NCBI RefSeq assembly: GCF_005503695.1
Contig: NZ_SCMU01000003.1
Location: 124,001-188,000 of the forward strand
Direction of reading: 5' to 3'
Source of the DNA: Sphingopyxis sp. 2PD
Lineage (GTDB): Bacteria; Pseudomonadota; Alphaproteobacteria; Sphingomonadales; Sphingomonadaceae
DNA: 64,000 nucleotides
Below, in pieces: positions 54,680 through 63,777 of the stretch. Under the pieces are notes generated by a model, which was not told where the DNA came from, did no database searches, and saw nothing but the letters and a program-made list of their open reading frames with translations. Each line of letters begins with the position of its first letter. The first letter of the stretch is position 1. Made by a program: the position numbers and the translations under genes.

Positions 54680-55377
54680 TGCCGCAGCCCGACCTGCTGC
54701 TGATCGAGGATGACGAGGCAATCGCCGAGCTCATCGTCTGGCATTTCGCACGCGAGGGTTTTTCGGTCCGCCAAACGCCCGACGGCGAGCAGGCGCTGGT
54801 GCTGGTCGAGGAGCGCGTCCCCGACATCGTCCTGCTCGACTGGATGATCGAAAGCCTGCCCGGTATCGAAGTGTGCCGCCGCCTCCGCCGCAACCCGAAA
54901 TCGGCGAATGTGCCGATCATCATGCTGACCGCGCGCGGCGAGGAAGAGGATCGCATCCGCGGGCTGGAAACCGGCGCCGACGATTATGTGACCAAGCCGT
55001 TCAGCCCGCGCGAACTGGTCGCGCGCGTCTCGGCGGTCCTCCGCCGCCTGCGCCCGGCGCTCGCCGGCGAGCTGCTGACCTATGCCGACATCGAGCTCGA
55101 TTCGGTCGCGCACAAGGTGATCCGCAATGGTCAGACGGTGAATATGGGGCCGACCGAATTCCGCCTGCTCCGCCATTTCATGGAGCATCCGGGCCGCGTC
55201 TTTTCACGCGGACAGTTGCTCGACAGCGTGTGGGGCCAGGACAGCGATATCGAACTGCGCACCGTCGACGTGCATATCCGGCGGCTGCGCAAGGCGATCA
55301 ACCTGCCGGGGACGAGCGACATCATCCGCACGGTGCGGTCGGCGGGTTATGCACTGGATGCGGGGAAAAGTAGCTAA
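54679..55377 (+). CDS. phoB: Phosphate regulon response regulator PhoB
   Basis: 232 residues. Receiver: acidic residues Glu10-Asp11-Asp12, phospho-acceptor Asp54 (IVLLDWMIESLPG), Thr84 (IMLTAR), Lys106 (VTKPFSP). OmpR-type winged helix about 130-228 (MGPTEFRLLRHFMEHPGRVF, SRGQLLDSVWGQD, RTVDVHIRRLRKAI). It activates genes with PHO boxes, such as those before pstS and the porin here. The PhoR kinase is not in the window. Confidence 0.93.
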   Translation: MPQPDLLLIEDDEAIAELIVWHFAREGFSVRQTPDGEQALVLVEERVPDIVLLDWMIESLPGIEVCRRLRRNPKSANVPIIMLTARGEEEDRIRGLETGADDYVTKPFSPRELVARVSAVLRRLRPALAGELLTYADIELDSVAHKVIRNGQTVNMGPTEFRLLRHFMEHPGRVFSRGQLLDSVWGQDSDIELRTVDVHIRRLRKAINLPGTSDIIRTVRSAGYALDAGKSS

Positions 55378-55412
55378 CATTGGCTCGCGACGGGTGCGGC
55401 CGTCCTTGGATC

Positions 55413-55513
55413 GTCATCCTGAACTTGTTTCAGGATCCATGGTCTGCTGTTTCCTTCCGCGCAGCGCCAAATTCGAGGTCAGGCCATGGATGCTGAAACA
55501 AGTTCAGCATGAC
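55413..55513. repeat. Palindromic intergenic repeat, family G
   Basis: Arms 55413-55442 and 55484-55513 (GTCATCCTGAACTTGTTTCA, GGATCCATGG and near-perfect complement), with 41 bases between. It lies between the convergent phoB and porin genes. Confidence 0.85.
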
Positions 55514-55555
55514 GAGGTTGAAGGACCGCTCCCCACCCCAGAGCAGACATCCCGA

Positions 55556-56911
55556 TCAAAAATCGACCTGCGTCCGCAATCCAAACGTATCCGCCGTATA
55601 GCTGCGATCCCCCGTCGCCGTCGCCACCCGCGCATTGTCGATCCACAGCTTGCCGTAGTTGGCGGTGATGCGGATATATTCGATCGGCGCCCACACCAGC
55701 CCGATCAGCGCCGCCTGTTGCCGCCCGCCGACGATCGAGCCGTCATTGAGATCCAGATGGTCGTAGCGCGCGTTGATTTCGATTGCGCCGATACCGCCCG
55801 CGGTGATCGGCTTCGACGGTTTCAACCGGTCGAACGCACCATCCTTATACCCGCGCGCGTCGCCGGGAGTCAGCACCATGCCAACCTCGGCATAGCCGCC
55901 AAAGAAGGTCGGGTCGGCGGCGCCGCGGCGCTTCAGCGTCTGCCAAAAGGCTTCGCCTGCCGCGTGGAACGGCCCCGCGATCACCGCGCCCTCCAGCCCC
56001 AGCCCGCGCTCGCTGGCGACGTCGAGCAGGCCGGTGTCGACCAGGCGAACATCGGTGGTGTGGACGAACGGCCGCGCGCGATAGCGGACGGTCGCGGCAG
56101 GGTCGTTCGGGTCGCGCCAATGGCCCGATGCGGCGAGATGCAGCTGGGCATCGCCGAGTTTCGGCATGAACACCGCGCGCCCGTCGATGCCGAAGCTGTG
56201 GTTGCTGTCGGTGAGGTCAGCGGCATTGTCACCGAACACCCCGCCCTGCAGCAGCAGCGCCTTGCCCTTATATTGTGCGGACAGCCCGACGCGGCGCTCG
56301 AACCCGAACGCCTGGACGAAAGCGGCGCGTTCCATGAAGCTGGTGAACAGGTCGCTCGTCATGTCGTCGAGCCCCCAGAAGGGTTTGACCTGCCCTGCTG
56401 TCACCGTCAGCGGGCCAGTACCATAGCTCATATAGACGTCGGTCAGCTCGACCTCGCCATTCGCGATGTCGGCTTCGACGCGGTAGGCAAAACCGCCCGG
56501 GATCTTGCCATCGACGCCGAGATAGACGCGGCGAAACTCGGTCGCGGTACCGCCGCGCATCCCGGTCACCCCGGCGGGGGTATCGACCCCGGCGAGATCG
56601 AGCTGGACGCGGCCGCGCGGCTTGAAGCTCCAGCCATCGGCGGTCTTGATTTCGGGCGCGCCCTTCCAACTGATCTCGGTCGCAGGTTTGGCGGTGACCG
56701 ACGGCGGGATGGGTGTCGGCGCCGGGGCGGGCGTCGGCGCTGCGGTGGCCGCGTCAAGCCGCGTTTCCAGCATCTGCACCTGTGCCTTCAGCGCCGCCAG
56801 TTCGGCGCGCAGCTGTGCCGCTTCCTCAGCCGTCATCGCCTGCGCCCGCGCGGCGGTAGGCAGGCAAAACATCGACGTCGCCAACAGGGTGGCGGTCAGA
56901 GCGTGGCGCAT
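55556..56911 (-). CDS. OprP/OprO-like phosphate-selective porin
   Basis: 451 residues from the ATG at 56911. Signal peptide MRHALTATLLATSMFCLPTA ending ARAQA. A short coiled coil (EEAAQLRAELAALKAQVQML, about 27-50) and a proline-rich linker (APTPAPAPTPIPPS) precede the beta-barrel, which opens with KTADGWSFKPRGRVQLDLAG and ends, as porins do, in a C-terminal Phe (GLRTQVDF). The layout is that of the OprP/OprO family of anion-selective outer membrane channels. A PHO box 47 bases upstream supports phosphate control. Confidence 0.88.
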   Translation of the reverse strand: MRHALTATLLATSMFCLPTAARAQAMTAEEAAQLRAELAALKAQVQMLETRLDAATAAPTPAPAPTPIPPSVTAKPATEISWKGAPEIKTADGWSFKPRGRVQLDLAGVDTPAGVTGMRGGTATEFRRVYLGVDGKIPGGFAYRVEADIANGEVELTDVYMSYGTGPLTVTAGQVKPFWGLDDMTSDLFTSFMERAAFVQAFGFERRVGLSAQYKGKALLLQGGVFGDNAADLTDSNHSFGIDGRAVFMPKLGDAQLHLAASGHWRDPNDPAATVRYRARPFVHTTDVRLVDTGLLDVASERGLGLEGAVIAGPFHAAGEAFWQTLKRRGAADPTFFGGYAEVGMVLTPGDARGYKDGAFDRLKPSKPITAGGIGAIEINARYDHLDLNDGSIVGGRQQAALIGLVWAPIEYIRITANYGKLWIDNARVATATGDRSYTADTFGLRTQVDF

Positions 56912-56957
56912 TCGGGATTTGCTCCGTTGGAGAAGGTGACAAACTGATGGCGCTGTT

Positions 56958-56975
56958 ATGACGAGTAGATGACAG
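56958..56975 (-). promoter_or_regulatory. PHO box of the porin gene
   Basis: On the reverse strand: CTGTCAT-CTAC-TCGTCAT, with 11-base spacing, a near-perfect PhoB site 47 bases from the porin ATG. A weaker extension (ATGTCAC-GATA-TTGACGT) lies just upstream at about 56978-56995. Confidence 0.8.
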
Positions 56976-57110
56976 CTGCACGTCAATATCGTGACATTTT
57001 TGTTTCATCGGACGCTTTTCGCTCACCTCTTGCCAGCGACACGCGAACGGCTAAGGACGTGTCAGTTCTTTCGGGCAACCTTTTGCGGCGGCCCCATCCG
57101 GGAGATTATC

Positions 57111-58013
57111 ATGACGATCAAATTTGACGGACGCGTTGCCATTGTTACCGGCGCGGGCGGCGGGCTGGGCCGCGCCTATGCGCTCGAACTCGCGCGGCGC
57201 GGCGCCAAGGTCGTGGTCAACGACCTGGGTGGAGCGCGCGACGGCACCGGCCATTCGGACGCCGCGCTGCAGGTCGTCGAGGAAATTCGCGCTGCGGGCG
57301 GCACCGCGATGTCGAACGGCGGCAGTGTCACCGAATATGACCAGATGGTCGAAATGGTCGCCAAGGCGAAGGAAGAATGGGGCGGCGTCCATGTCCTGAT
57401 CAACAACGCCGGGATCCTCCGCGACAAGAGCTTTGCCAAGATGGAACCCGCCGATTTCGACCTGGTGCTGAAGGTGCACGTCAGCGGCAGCGCCAATGTC
57501 ACCAAGGCGTGCTGGGACCTGATGCGCGAACAGGCCTATGGCCGCATCCTGATGACCGCCTCCTCGACCGGCCTGTACGGGAATTTCGGCCAGGCCAATT
57601 ATGGTGCGGCGAAGCTGGGCCTCGCAGGGCTGACCAAGACGCTCCACCTCGAAGGCGCCAAGTACAACATCCGCTGCAACACGATCGCGCCGGTAGCGGG
57701 CACGCGGATGACCGAAGACATCTTCCCCGCCGAACTGTTCGAAAAATTCACGCCGGAGAATGTTGTGCCTGCCGCGCTCTACCTCGTCAGCGAGGACGCG
57801 CCGACCAACATGATCGTCGGGGCGGGTGCGGGCGCGTTCCACGCCGCTTATGTCACCATGACCCCCGGCGTCGCGCTCCCCGAAGGCGAGCGCACGCCCG
57901 AAGGCGTTGCCGCGGCGTGGGAGAAGATCATCGACCGCAGCGGCGAGATCGTGCCGCAGTCGGGTAGCGAACAGTCGATGAATGTGATGAAGGCGTTGAT
58001 GGCGCTGGGGTGA
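57111..58013 (+). CDS. SDR family oxidoreductase (3-hydroxyacyl-CoA dehydrogenase-like, MFE-2 type)
   Basis: 300 residues from the ATG at 57111 (GGGAGA upstream). Rossmann motif VAIVTGAGGGLGRAYALELA (about 9-28), NDLGGARDGTG (cofactor-specificity loop, about 38), NNAGILRDKSF (about 95), catalytic TASSTGLYGNFGQANYGAAK (Ser, Tyr-x3-Lys, about 148-167). The loop NDLGG and the long C-terminal part place it with the (3R)-hydroxyacyl-CoA dehydrogenase domain of multifunctional enzyme type 2. Likely in fatty-acid or sterol-side-chain oxidation; substrate unknown. It stands alone, divergent from the porin. Confidence 0.88.
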   Translation: MTIKFDGRVAIVTGAGGGLGRAYALELARRGAKVVVNDLGGARDGTGHSDAALQVVEEIRAAGGTAMSNGGSVTEYDQMVEMVAKAKEEWGGVHVLINNAGILRDKSFAKMEPADFDLVLKVHVSGSANVTKACWDLMREQAYGRILMTASSTGLYGNFGQANYGAAKLGLAGLTKTLHLEGAKYNIRCNTIAPVAGTRMTEDIFPAELFEKFTPENVVPAALYLVSEDAPTNMIVGAGAGAFHAAYVTMTPGVALPEGERTPEGVAAAWEKIIDRSGEIVPQSGSEQSMNVMKALMALG

Positions 58014-58023
58014 GCCTCGGTTG

Positions 58024-58161
58024 ATCCTCCCTGTGGCCGAAGGCCATGGGGAGGTGGCAGCGCGAAGCGCTGACGGAGGGGCAATGACACGACCGTCGCG
58101 GCCCCTCCACCATTCGCTTCGCGAACGGTCCCCTTCTCCATGGCTTTGCCACAGGGAGGAT
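58024..58161. repeat. Palindromic intergenic repeat, family H
   Basis: A 138-base near-palindrome: ATCCTCCCTGTGGC...CCATGGGGAGG at one side and CTCCATGG...GCCACAGGGAGGAT at the other, with inner CGCGAAGCGC / CGCTTCGCG and GGAGGGGC / GCCCCTCC parts. It lies between two tandem genes. Confidence 0.85.
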
Positions 58162-58251
58162 TATCGCAGCGCCACACTGTATTGACACAGCAACACGCCG
58201 CTGCCATAAAGCCAGCGGGGCAAGGGGATCGGTCTAACAAGGACGACCCCG

Positions 58252-59325
58252 ATGTATAGTGAAAGCGACCTGCAAGCTGCGGTCGATGCGAAAGTTTTGA
58301 CGCCGGAGGCCGCTGCGGCGTTCCGGGCGCATATCGCGTCGGCGCGTTCGGCCCCCGCGGCGGATGAAGAATCCTTCCGCCTCATCACCGGTTTCAACGA
58401 TATTTTCGTCAGCATCGCGGCGGTGATCCTGCTCGTCGCGGTCGCGTGGATCGGCCAGTCGATTCACACCGCGCTCGGCGGTGCCTTTGTCGCGCTGTCG
58501 GCATGGTTCCTCGCCGAATATTTCACCCGCAAACGCCGTATGGCGCTGCCCAGCATCGTGCTGGTGCTCGCATTCTCCGGCGGCGTGTTCGCGACCATGG
58601 TCGGCTTTCTGTTCGAACATGGCGAAGCGATTTTCGGCAACCATCTGGGCGACACCATGGGCGCGATCCTGTTCGGATCGATGGCGCTGGTGACCGCGGC
58701 GGCGACCTGGGCGCATTGGAAGCGCTTCATGGTGCCGATCACGGTTGCGGCCGGCACTGCCGCGCTGGCGGGGACCGCGGTGGCGCTGGTGCTGTCGATC
58801 ACCGGCATGCCCGAACGGCCTGACGCGCTGGTGATGTCGCTGGTGCTGACCGCCGGGATCGGCGTGTTCGCGCTCGCCATGTGGTGGGACCGCAGCGACC
58901 GGGTGCGCCAGACGCGGCGCAGCGACGTCGCCTTCTGGCTCCACCTGCTCGCCGCGCCGATGATCGCGCATCCGATCTTCCACCTGCTCGGCGTGACCGA
59001 GGGTAATAATATCGGCAGCGGCGCCGCGGTGATGGTCGTCGCCATCTATGTGCTGTTCGGGCTGATCGCGCTGGCGATCGACCGCCGCGCCTTGCTGGTG
59101 TCCGCCCTCGCTTATGTGCTGTTCGCGCTGACCCAGCTGTTCCGCGAATTCGGTGCGGTCGAACTCAACGTCGCGCTGACCGCGTTCGTGATCGGTTCGG
59201 CGCTGTTGCTGCTGTCGGCCTTCTGGCAAAATGCCCGGGCGGTCGTGGTCGGGATGCTGCCCGACAATCTGGCGAACCAGCTGCCAGCGACGACGCGGAC
59301 CGTCAGTCCCCTACCAGCTTCATAA
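58252..59325 (+). CDS. Hypothetical multi-pass membrane protein (DUF2157/DUF4401-like)
   Basis: 357 residues. A soluble 50-residue head (MYSESDLQAAVDAKVLTPEA) then about ten membrane helices (IFVSIAAVILLVAVAWIGQS, GAILFGSMALVTAAATWAHW, AVMVVAIYVLFGLIALAI, ALLLLSAFWQNARAVVVGML). The head-plus-helices layout and the closing AFWQNAR...VVGMLP pattern resemble the DUF2157/DUF4401 type membrane proteins. AAGGA is eight bases before the ATG. Function unknown. Its last 23 bases overlap the convergent DUF2794 gene. Confidence 0.75.
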   Translation: MYSESDLQAAVDAKVLTPEAAAAFRAHIASARSAPAADEESFRLITGFNDIFVSIAAVILLVAVAWIGQSIHTALGGAFVALSAWFLAEYFTRKRRMALPSIVLVLAFSGGVFATMVGFLFEHGEAIFGNHLGDTMGAILFGSMALVTAAATWAHWKRFMVPITVAAGTAALAGTAVALVLSITGMPERPDALVMSLVLTAGIGVFALAMWWDRSDRVRQTRRSDVAFWLHLLAAPMIAHPIFHLLGVTEGNNIGSGAAVMVVAIYVLFGLIALAIDRRALLVSALAYVLFALTQLFREFGAVELNVALTAFVIGSALLLLSAFWQNARAVVVGMLPDNLANQLPATTRTVSPLPAS

Positions 59326-59650
59326 GCTTGCGTTCGACGGGGGCGAGCACATTGGCGAGCTCGTCCCCGCGCTTCAAAATCGCCCCGGCTTCGGAGACCA
59401 AGGCCCACATGCCTTGCCTGCTCCGCAAGGCGGGGCGTTTTTCGATACGATATTCGGGACGCTCGGCGGCGCGGCGAAAGGCCGAGAAGATCGCGGCGTC
59501 GCGGTGGAAATCCATCGCATAGTCGCGCCAATGCCCCGCCGCGACCATGCGGCCGTAAAGGTCGAGGATGCGCATCAGTTCGGGGCGTTCAAAACCGGTC
59601 TGCTGCGGGATGGCCCTGTTTGCGAACGGCAGGGGCGTCACCGTTCCCAT
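59303..59650 (-). CDS. DUF2794 domain protein
   Basis: 115 residues from the ATG at 59650, which shares a base with the upstream stop (TGATG). Sequence QTGFERPELMRILDLYGRMV, HWRDYAMDFHRDAAIFSAFR, EKRPALRSRQGMWALVSEAG matches DUF2794, a small alphaproteobacterial family of unknown function. Translationally coupled to serine acetyltransferase. Confidence 0.82.
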   Translation of the reverse strand: MGTVTPLPFANRAIPQQTGFERPELMRILDLYGRMVAAGHWRDYAMDFHRDAAIFSAFRRAAERPEYRIEKRPALRSRQGMWALVSEAGAILKRGDELANVLAPVERKLMKLVGD

Positions 59651-60360
59651 CAGGCGCTTTTCCGGCTCCCCTTGCGCCGCGGCGCCTCTTCTTCGGCCAC
59701 CGCGTCGCGTTCGGCGATCAGCGCCGCGAGCTGTTTCTGCATCTGCTCCAGCTGGCATTGCAGCAACTCGACCTTTTGCGTCGCGGGATCGAACGTCTCG
59801 TTGCATGTGCCGTAAGGCACGAACTCGCGGGCATATTCGGCGGCGTCGACCAGGGTCGAGCGTGCGGGTATGCCGACCATCACCGCACCCTCGGGCACGT
59901 CCTTGGTCACCACCGCATTGGCGCCGACGCGCGCGCGCGGGTTGACGGTGATCGGGCCGAGGATCTGCGCCCCCGACCCGACGATGACATCGTCAGCCAA
60001 GGTCGGATGGCGCTTGCCCGCAATGCCATTGGCGGGATCGGTGCCGCCCAGCGTCACGCATTGATAGATGGTGACATTGTCGCCGATCTCAGCGGTTTCC
60101 CCAATCACGGTAAAGCCATGGTCGATGAACAGGTGGCGACCGATCTTGGCGCCCGGATGGATATCGATCGCGGTCATCCAGCGCGACAGGTGATTGACGA
60201 AGCGCGCGAGGAAAAACAGCCGCGCCTCGAACAGCCAGTGCGCGATGCGGTGCATGCCCACCGCAACGAGTCCCGGGTAGAGAAGAATTTCCCAACGCGA
60301 CCGCGGCGCCGGATCGCGCGCCTTGATCGAATCGAGATAGGCGATCAGCCCGTTGAACAT
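59650..60360 (-). CDS. cysE: Serine O-acetyltransferase (EpsC/CysE short form)
   Basis: 236 residues. A short helical head (LLYPGLVAVGMHRIAHWLFE), then left-handed beta-helix hexapeptides: DIHPGAKIGRHLFIDHGFTV, with catalytic His in IDHG, GETAEIGDNVTIYQCVTLGG, HPTLADDVIVGSGAQILGPI and AVVTKDVPEGAVMVGIPAR. It makes O-acetylserine for cysteine synthesis. It is the EpsC-type form with a reduced N-terminal domain. The C-terminal tail is a coiled coil with a basic end. Confidence 0.92.
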   Translation of the reverse strand: MFNGLIAYLDSIKARDPAPRSRWEILLYPGLVAVGMHRIAHWLFEARLFFLARFVNHLSRWMTAIDIHPGAKIGRHLFIDHGFTVIGETAEIGDNVTIYQCVTLGGTDPANGIAGKRHPTLADDVIVGSGAQILGPITVNPRARVGANAVVTKDVPEGAVMVGIPARSTLVDAAEYAREFVPYGTCNETFDPATQKVELLQCQLEQMQKQLAALIAERDAVAEEEAPRRKGSRKSA

Positions 60361-60444
60361 CCTTATGTCCCCTGCGACCCTATTCTGTACCGGACAAGAT
60401 AGATGTTCGTCCGGCGCATTTCCACCCCCGACGCATTTTTATCG

Positions 60445-61083
60445 TCAGCGGCCGATCAGGCCAAGCCGCAGCAGCAGCAATCCCTCGCTTCGCCAGCGCC
60501 GTTCGCCGTCGTTTCCGGCAATGGCGCCGGCCCAGCGGTCGAGCATCAGCAGCGCGCGGTTTGCTGCAAAAATGCTACGCGGCGGCGGCGCACAATCGCG
60601 CGCGGCGGCGAGCAACTCGCGTGCTTCCTCCGCCCCCGCCTGAACGCTGGCGCCCCACAGCAGTCCCCACCGCCGACCGCCATCGGCATCGCCGCCCGAC
60701 AGCGCAAAAAGACGTGCGCCGAATTCGGCGGCGGCGGTGTGACGGTCGGCGACATCCTCGGCGAGCAGCATCGCCTCGGCGGCATCGACGAGCGTATCGA
60801 GCCCGCCCTGCCTGGCCCATGTCGCGGTGAGCGCCGCGAGCAACGGTTCGCCCTTGGGCAAGCTGTCGGGATCGCGCGCCAGCATCGCCGCCATGTCGCG
60901 CCACCAAGCGAGCTTGATCTGGCCGATCAGTGGTTCGCGCGCGCCGATAAGCAGATTGGTCAGGCGCTCCGCGAAGTCCCAAAGCGCCGCCATCGCCGCA
61001 CGCCTTTCGCGCGGCACCGCGACCATGACGCGCGGGTCGCGGATGTCGGGGTACAATGGCATTTCTGGTTCGGCGTCATCCAT
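60445..61083 (-). CDS. Squalene/phytoene synthase family protein, degenerate
   Basis: 212 residues, shorter than typical enzymes. The family fold shows in ALWDFAERLTNLLIGAREPL, IGQIKLAWWRDMAAMLARDP and a late helix RSIFAANRALLMLDRWAGA. The two aspartate-rich substrate motifs (DxxxD) of true phytoene or squalene synthases are not there, so it is more like the NDUFAF6-type non-catalytic relatives. No carotenoid genes are near. ATG has a weak ribosome site. Confidence 0.72.
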   Translation of the reverse strand: MDDAEPEMPLYPDIRDPRVMVAVPRERRAAMAALWDFAERLTNLLIGAREPLIGQIKLAWWRDMAAMLARDPDSLPKGEPLLAALTATWARQGGLDTLVDAAEAMLLAEDVADRHTAAAEFGARLFALSGGDADGGRRWGLLWGASVQAGAEEARELLAAARDCAPPPRSIFAANRALLMLDRWAGAIAGNDGERRWRSEGLLLLRLGLIGR

Positions 61084-61109
61084 CGTCGGCGCGCTATCAC
61101 CGGAGCGTC

Positions 61110-61190
61110 GTCATTGCGAGCGAAGCGACGCAATCCAGAGCGGGTTTACGCTACTCTGGATCGCTTCGTCACTTCGCTCCTCGCAATGAC
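61110..61190. repeat. Palindromic intergenic repeat, family I
   Basis: GTCATTGCGAGCGAAGCGAC...CAATCCAGAG (from 61110) and its inverted partner ending CTCCTCGCAATGAC (61190), with a short central loop CGGGTTTACGCTA. A smaller relative is at 63778-63810. It lies between pdhB and the phytoene-synthase-family gene. Confidence 0.88.
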
Positions 61191-61198
61191 GAGGGAGA

Positions 61199-62590
61199 TC
61201 AAGCGCGATTGCGAACCGCCTTCACGGCTTTCACCACCCGCGGCACATCAACCAGCGCCGCCTTCTCCAAGTTCGCGGCATAGGGCAGCGGTACGTCCTC
61301 GTTACACACGCGCATCACCGGCGCGTCGAGATCGTCAAAGCCTTGCTCCATCGCGACCATCGCAAGTTCGCTGGCGATCGAACAGGTCGGCCAGCCTTCC
61401 TCGACGACGACGAGATGGTTGGTCTTTTTGAGGCTCGCGAGCACGGTCGCGGTATCCAGTGGGCGCAAGGTGCGCAGGTCGATGACCTCGGCGTCGATGC
61501 CCTCGCCCGCCAGCTGGTCAGCCGCCTCGAGCGCGAGCCCGACGCCGATCGAATAGCTGACGATGGTGACGTCGCTGCCCGGACGCATGATCCGCGCCTG
61601 GCCGATCGGCAGGACATGGTCGTCGAGATCGGGAACGTCGAAGCTGCGGCCGTACAGCAGTTCGTTTTCCAGGAATACGACCGGATCCTCGCTACGGATC
61701 GCCGCCTTGAGCAGCCCCTTGGCGTCGGCGGCGTCATAGGGCGAGATCACGATCAGCCCGGGGACGCTGGCGTACCAGGGGGCGAAATTCTGGCTGTGCT
61801 GCGCGCCGACGCGCGACGCGGCGCCGTTGGGACCGCGGAACACGATCGGACAGCGCATCTGGCCGCCCGACATATAGTTGGTCTTCGCCGCCGAGTTGAT
61901 GATGTGGTCGATCGCCTGCATCGCGAAGTTGAAGGTCATGAATTCGATGACCGGCTTCAGCCCGCCCATCGCCGCGCCCGCACCGAGGCCGGCAAAGCCA
62001 TATTCGGTGATCGGCGTGTCGATGACGCGGCGCGCGCCAAATTCGTCGAGCAGCCCCTGCGTGACCTTGTACGCACCCTGATATTCGGCGACTTCCTCGC
62101 CCATCACGAACACCCGGTCGTCGGCGCGCATTTCCTCGGCCATCGCATCGCGCAGCGCCTCGCGGACGGTCAGGCGGATCATCGCGGTGCCTTCGGGAAT
62201 GGCGGGGTCAGCGACCGCGGCTTTCGCCTTCACGGCGAGTTGTTCGGTGCCGCTTTCGGCGTTCTTGGGCGTTTCTTCTTTGGGTGTATCGGCCTTCGGC
62301 GCTTCGGCAGCGGGCGCAGGCGCGGGCGCCGGTGTCGCCGCTTCCTCCCCCTCACCCGTAATCGTCGCGATCACAGTGCCGACCTTCACATTGTCGGTGC
62401 CCTCGGCAATCAGGATCTGGCCGATCGTGCCTTCGTCGATCGCTTCAAATTCCATCGTCGCCTTGTCGGTTTCGATCTCGGCCAGGATGTCGCCCGATTT
62501 GACCGTGTCGCCTTCCTTGACGAGCCATTTGGCGAGCGTGCCTTCTTCCATCGTCGGCGACAGCGCCGGCATCTTCAATTCGATGGCCAT
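61199..62590 (-). CDS. pdhB: Pyruvate dehydrogenase E1 beta subunit with lipoyl domain
   Basis: 463 residues from the ATG at 62590. An N-terminal biotinyl/lipoyl domain (1-80) with the lipoyl-lysine Lys43 in [11 protein letters not shown], an alanine/proline linker (about 85-135, [12 protein letters not shown]), then the E1 beta transketolase domain ([57 protein letters not shown]). The fusion of a lipoyl domain to PdhB is known from sphingomonads, Zymomonas and rhizobia. One base separates it from pdhA. E2 and E3 genes are not adjacent. Confidence 0.95.
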   Translation of the reverse strand: MAIELKMPALSPTMEEGTLAKWLVKEGDTVKSGDILAEIETDKATMEFEAIDEGTIGQILIAEGTDNVKVGTVIATITGEGEEAATPAPAPAPAAEAPKADTPKEETPKNAESGTEQLAVKAKAAVADPAIPEGTAMIRLTVREALRDAMAEEMRADDRVFVMGEEVAEYQGAYKVTQGLLDEFGARRVIDTPITEYGFAGLGAGAAMGGLKPVIEFMTFNFAMQAIDHIINSAAKTNYMSGGQMRCPIVFRGPNGAASRVGAQHSQNFAPWYASVPGLIVISPYDAADAKGLLKAAIRSEDPVVFLENELLYGRSFDVPDLDDHVLPIGQARIMRPGSDVTIVSYSIGVGLALEAADQLAGEGIDAEVIDLRTLRPLDTATVLASLKKTNHLVVVEEGWPTCSIASELAMVAMEQGFDDLDAPVMRVCNEDVPLPYAANLEKAALVDVPRVVKAVKAVRNRA

Positions 62591-62591
62591 C

Positions 62592-63662
62592 TCAATATTG
62601 CTCCACCAGCACGTCGCTATACAGGTCGGGAAGTTCGGGTTCGGGCGCGCTTTCGGCAAAGTCGGCCGATTCCGCCACGATCGCCCGGATTTCCTTGTCG
62701 ATATCCTTGAACTTCTCTTCGGTGATGCCCGCGTCGAGCATGACTTTCTTCAGATGTTCGAGCGCGTCGGACTTGTCGCGCACCGCCTGTACTTCCTCGC
62801 GGCTGCGATATTTGGCGGGGTCGGACATCGAATGGCCACGGTAGCGATAGGTTTTGAGCTCCATCAGCACCGGCCCCTTGCCCGCGCGCACCCATTCGAG
62901 CGCGGCTTCGGCGGCGCCGCGCACCGCGAGCACGTCCATGCCGTCGACCTGCATGCCGGGGATGCGGAAGCTTTCGCCGCGGCGATAGAGCTGATCCTCG
63001 GCCGACGAGCGATTGACCGATGTACCCATCGCATATTGGTTATTCTCGATCACGAAGATGATCGGCAGCTTCCACAGCTCGGCCATGTTGAAGCTTTCGT
63101 ACACCTGCCCCTGGTTCGACGCGCCGTCGCCGAAATAGGACATCGCGACCCCGCCGTCGTCGCGGTACTTGTGCGCAAAGGCAAGGCCGGTGCCGAGCGA
63201 CACCTGCGCGCCGACGATGCCGTGGCCGCCATAAAATTTATGCTCGACGCTGAACATATGCATCGACCCGCCCTTGCCGCGCGAGATACCCGCGGCGCGG
63301 CCGGTGAGTTCGGCCATGATGACCTTGGGGTCGATGCCATAAGCGAGCATATGGCCATGGTCGCGGTACCCGGTGATCACGCTGTCCTTGTCGCCGTCGA
63401 GCGCCGACTGCAGGCCCACGGCAACGGCTTCCTGACCGATATACAGATGACAGAAACCGCCGATCAGCCCGAGCCCGTACAGCTGCCCCGCCTTTTCCTC
63501 GAAGCGCCGGATCAGCAGCATCTCGCGATAGAATTTCTCCAGTTCCGCCGGGGTGGCGTCATAGGGAACGGGATCACGCGGCCCTTCGCGATTGGTCACG
63601 GGCGACGGGGTCGAGGCAGTCTTTTTCGACGCGGCGGATGCGCGCGCGGGAGCTTTGGCCAA
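62592..63662 (-). CDS. pdhA: Pyruvate dehydrogenase E1 alpha subunit
   Basis: 356 residues. A basic, alanine/serine-rich head of about 30 residues precedes the E1 alpha domain: [32 protein letters not shown], and the thiamine-diphosphate motif [19 protein letters not shown] ending in ENNQYAMG (about 187-230), then [19 protein letters not shown], the phosphorylation-loop region. It decarboxylates pyruvate with PdhB. An AAGG-type site is not obvious. Downstream of ftsB. Confidence 0.95.
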   Translation of the reverse strand: MAKAPARASAASKKTASTPSPVTNREGPRDPVPYDATPAELEKFYREMLLIRRFEEKAGQLYGLGLIGGFCHLYIGQEAVAVGLQSALDGDKDSVITGYRDHGHMLAYGIDPKVIMAELTGRAAGISRGKGGSMHMFSVEHKFYGGHGIVGAQVSLGTGLAFAHKYRDDGGVAMSYFGDGASNQGQVYESFNMAELWKLPIIFVIENNQYAMGTSVNRSSAEDQLYRRGESFRIPGMQVDGMDVLAVRGAAEAALEWVRAGKGPVLMELKTYRYRGHSMSDPAKYRSREEVQAVRDKSDALEHLKKVMLDAGITEEKFKDIDKEIRAIVAESADFAESAPEPELPDLYSDVLVEQY

Positions 63663-63777
63663 GGCGGGTTCCTTTGCAGTTAGCCGTTACGGCAAGGCTC
63701 CCTATAGGAGCGGCAAAGTGGGTTTGGCAACGCCCGGTTGGCGGCAAAGACGGTGCGATTACGAATGCAGCATTATC

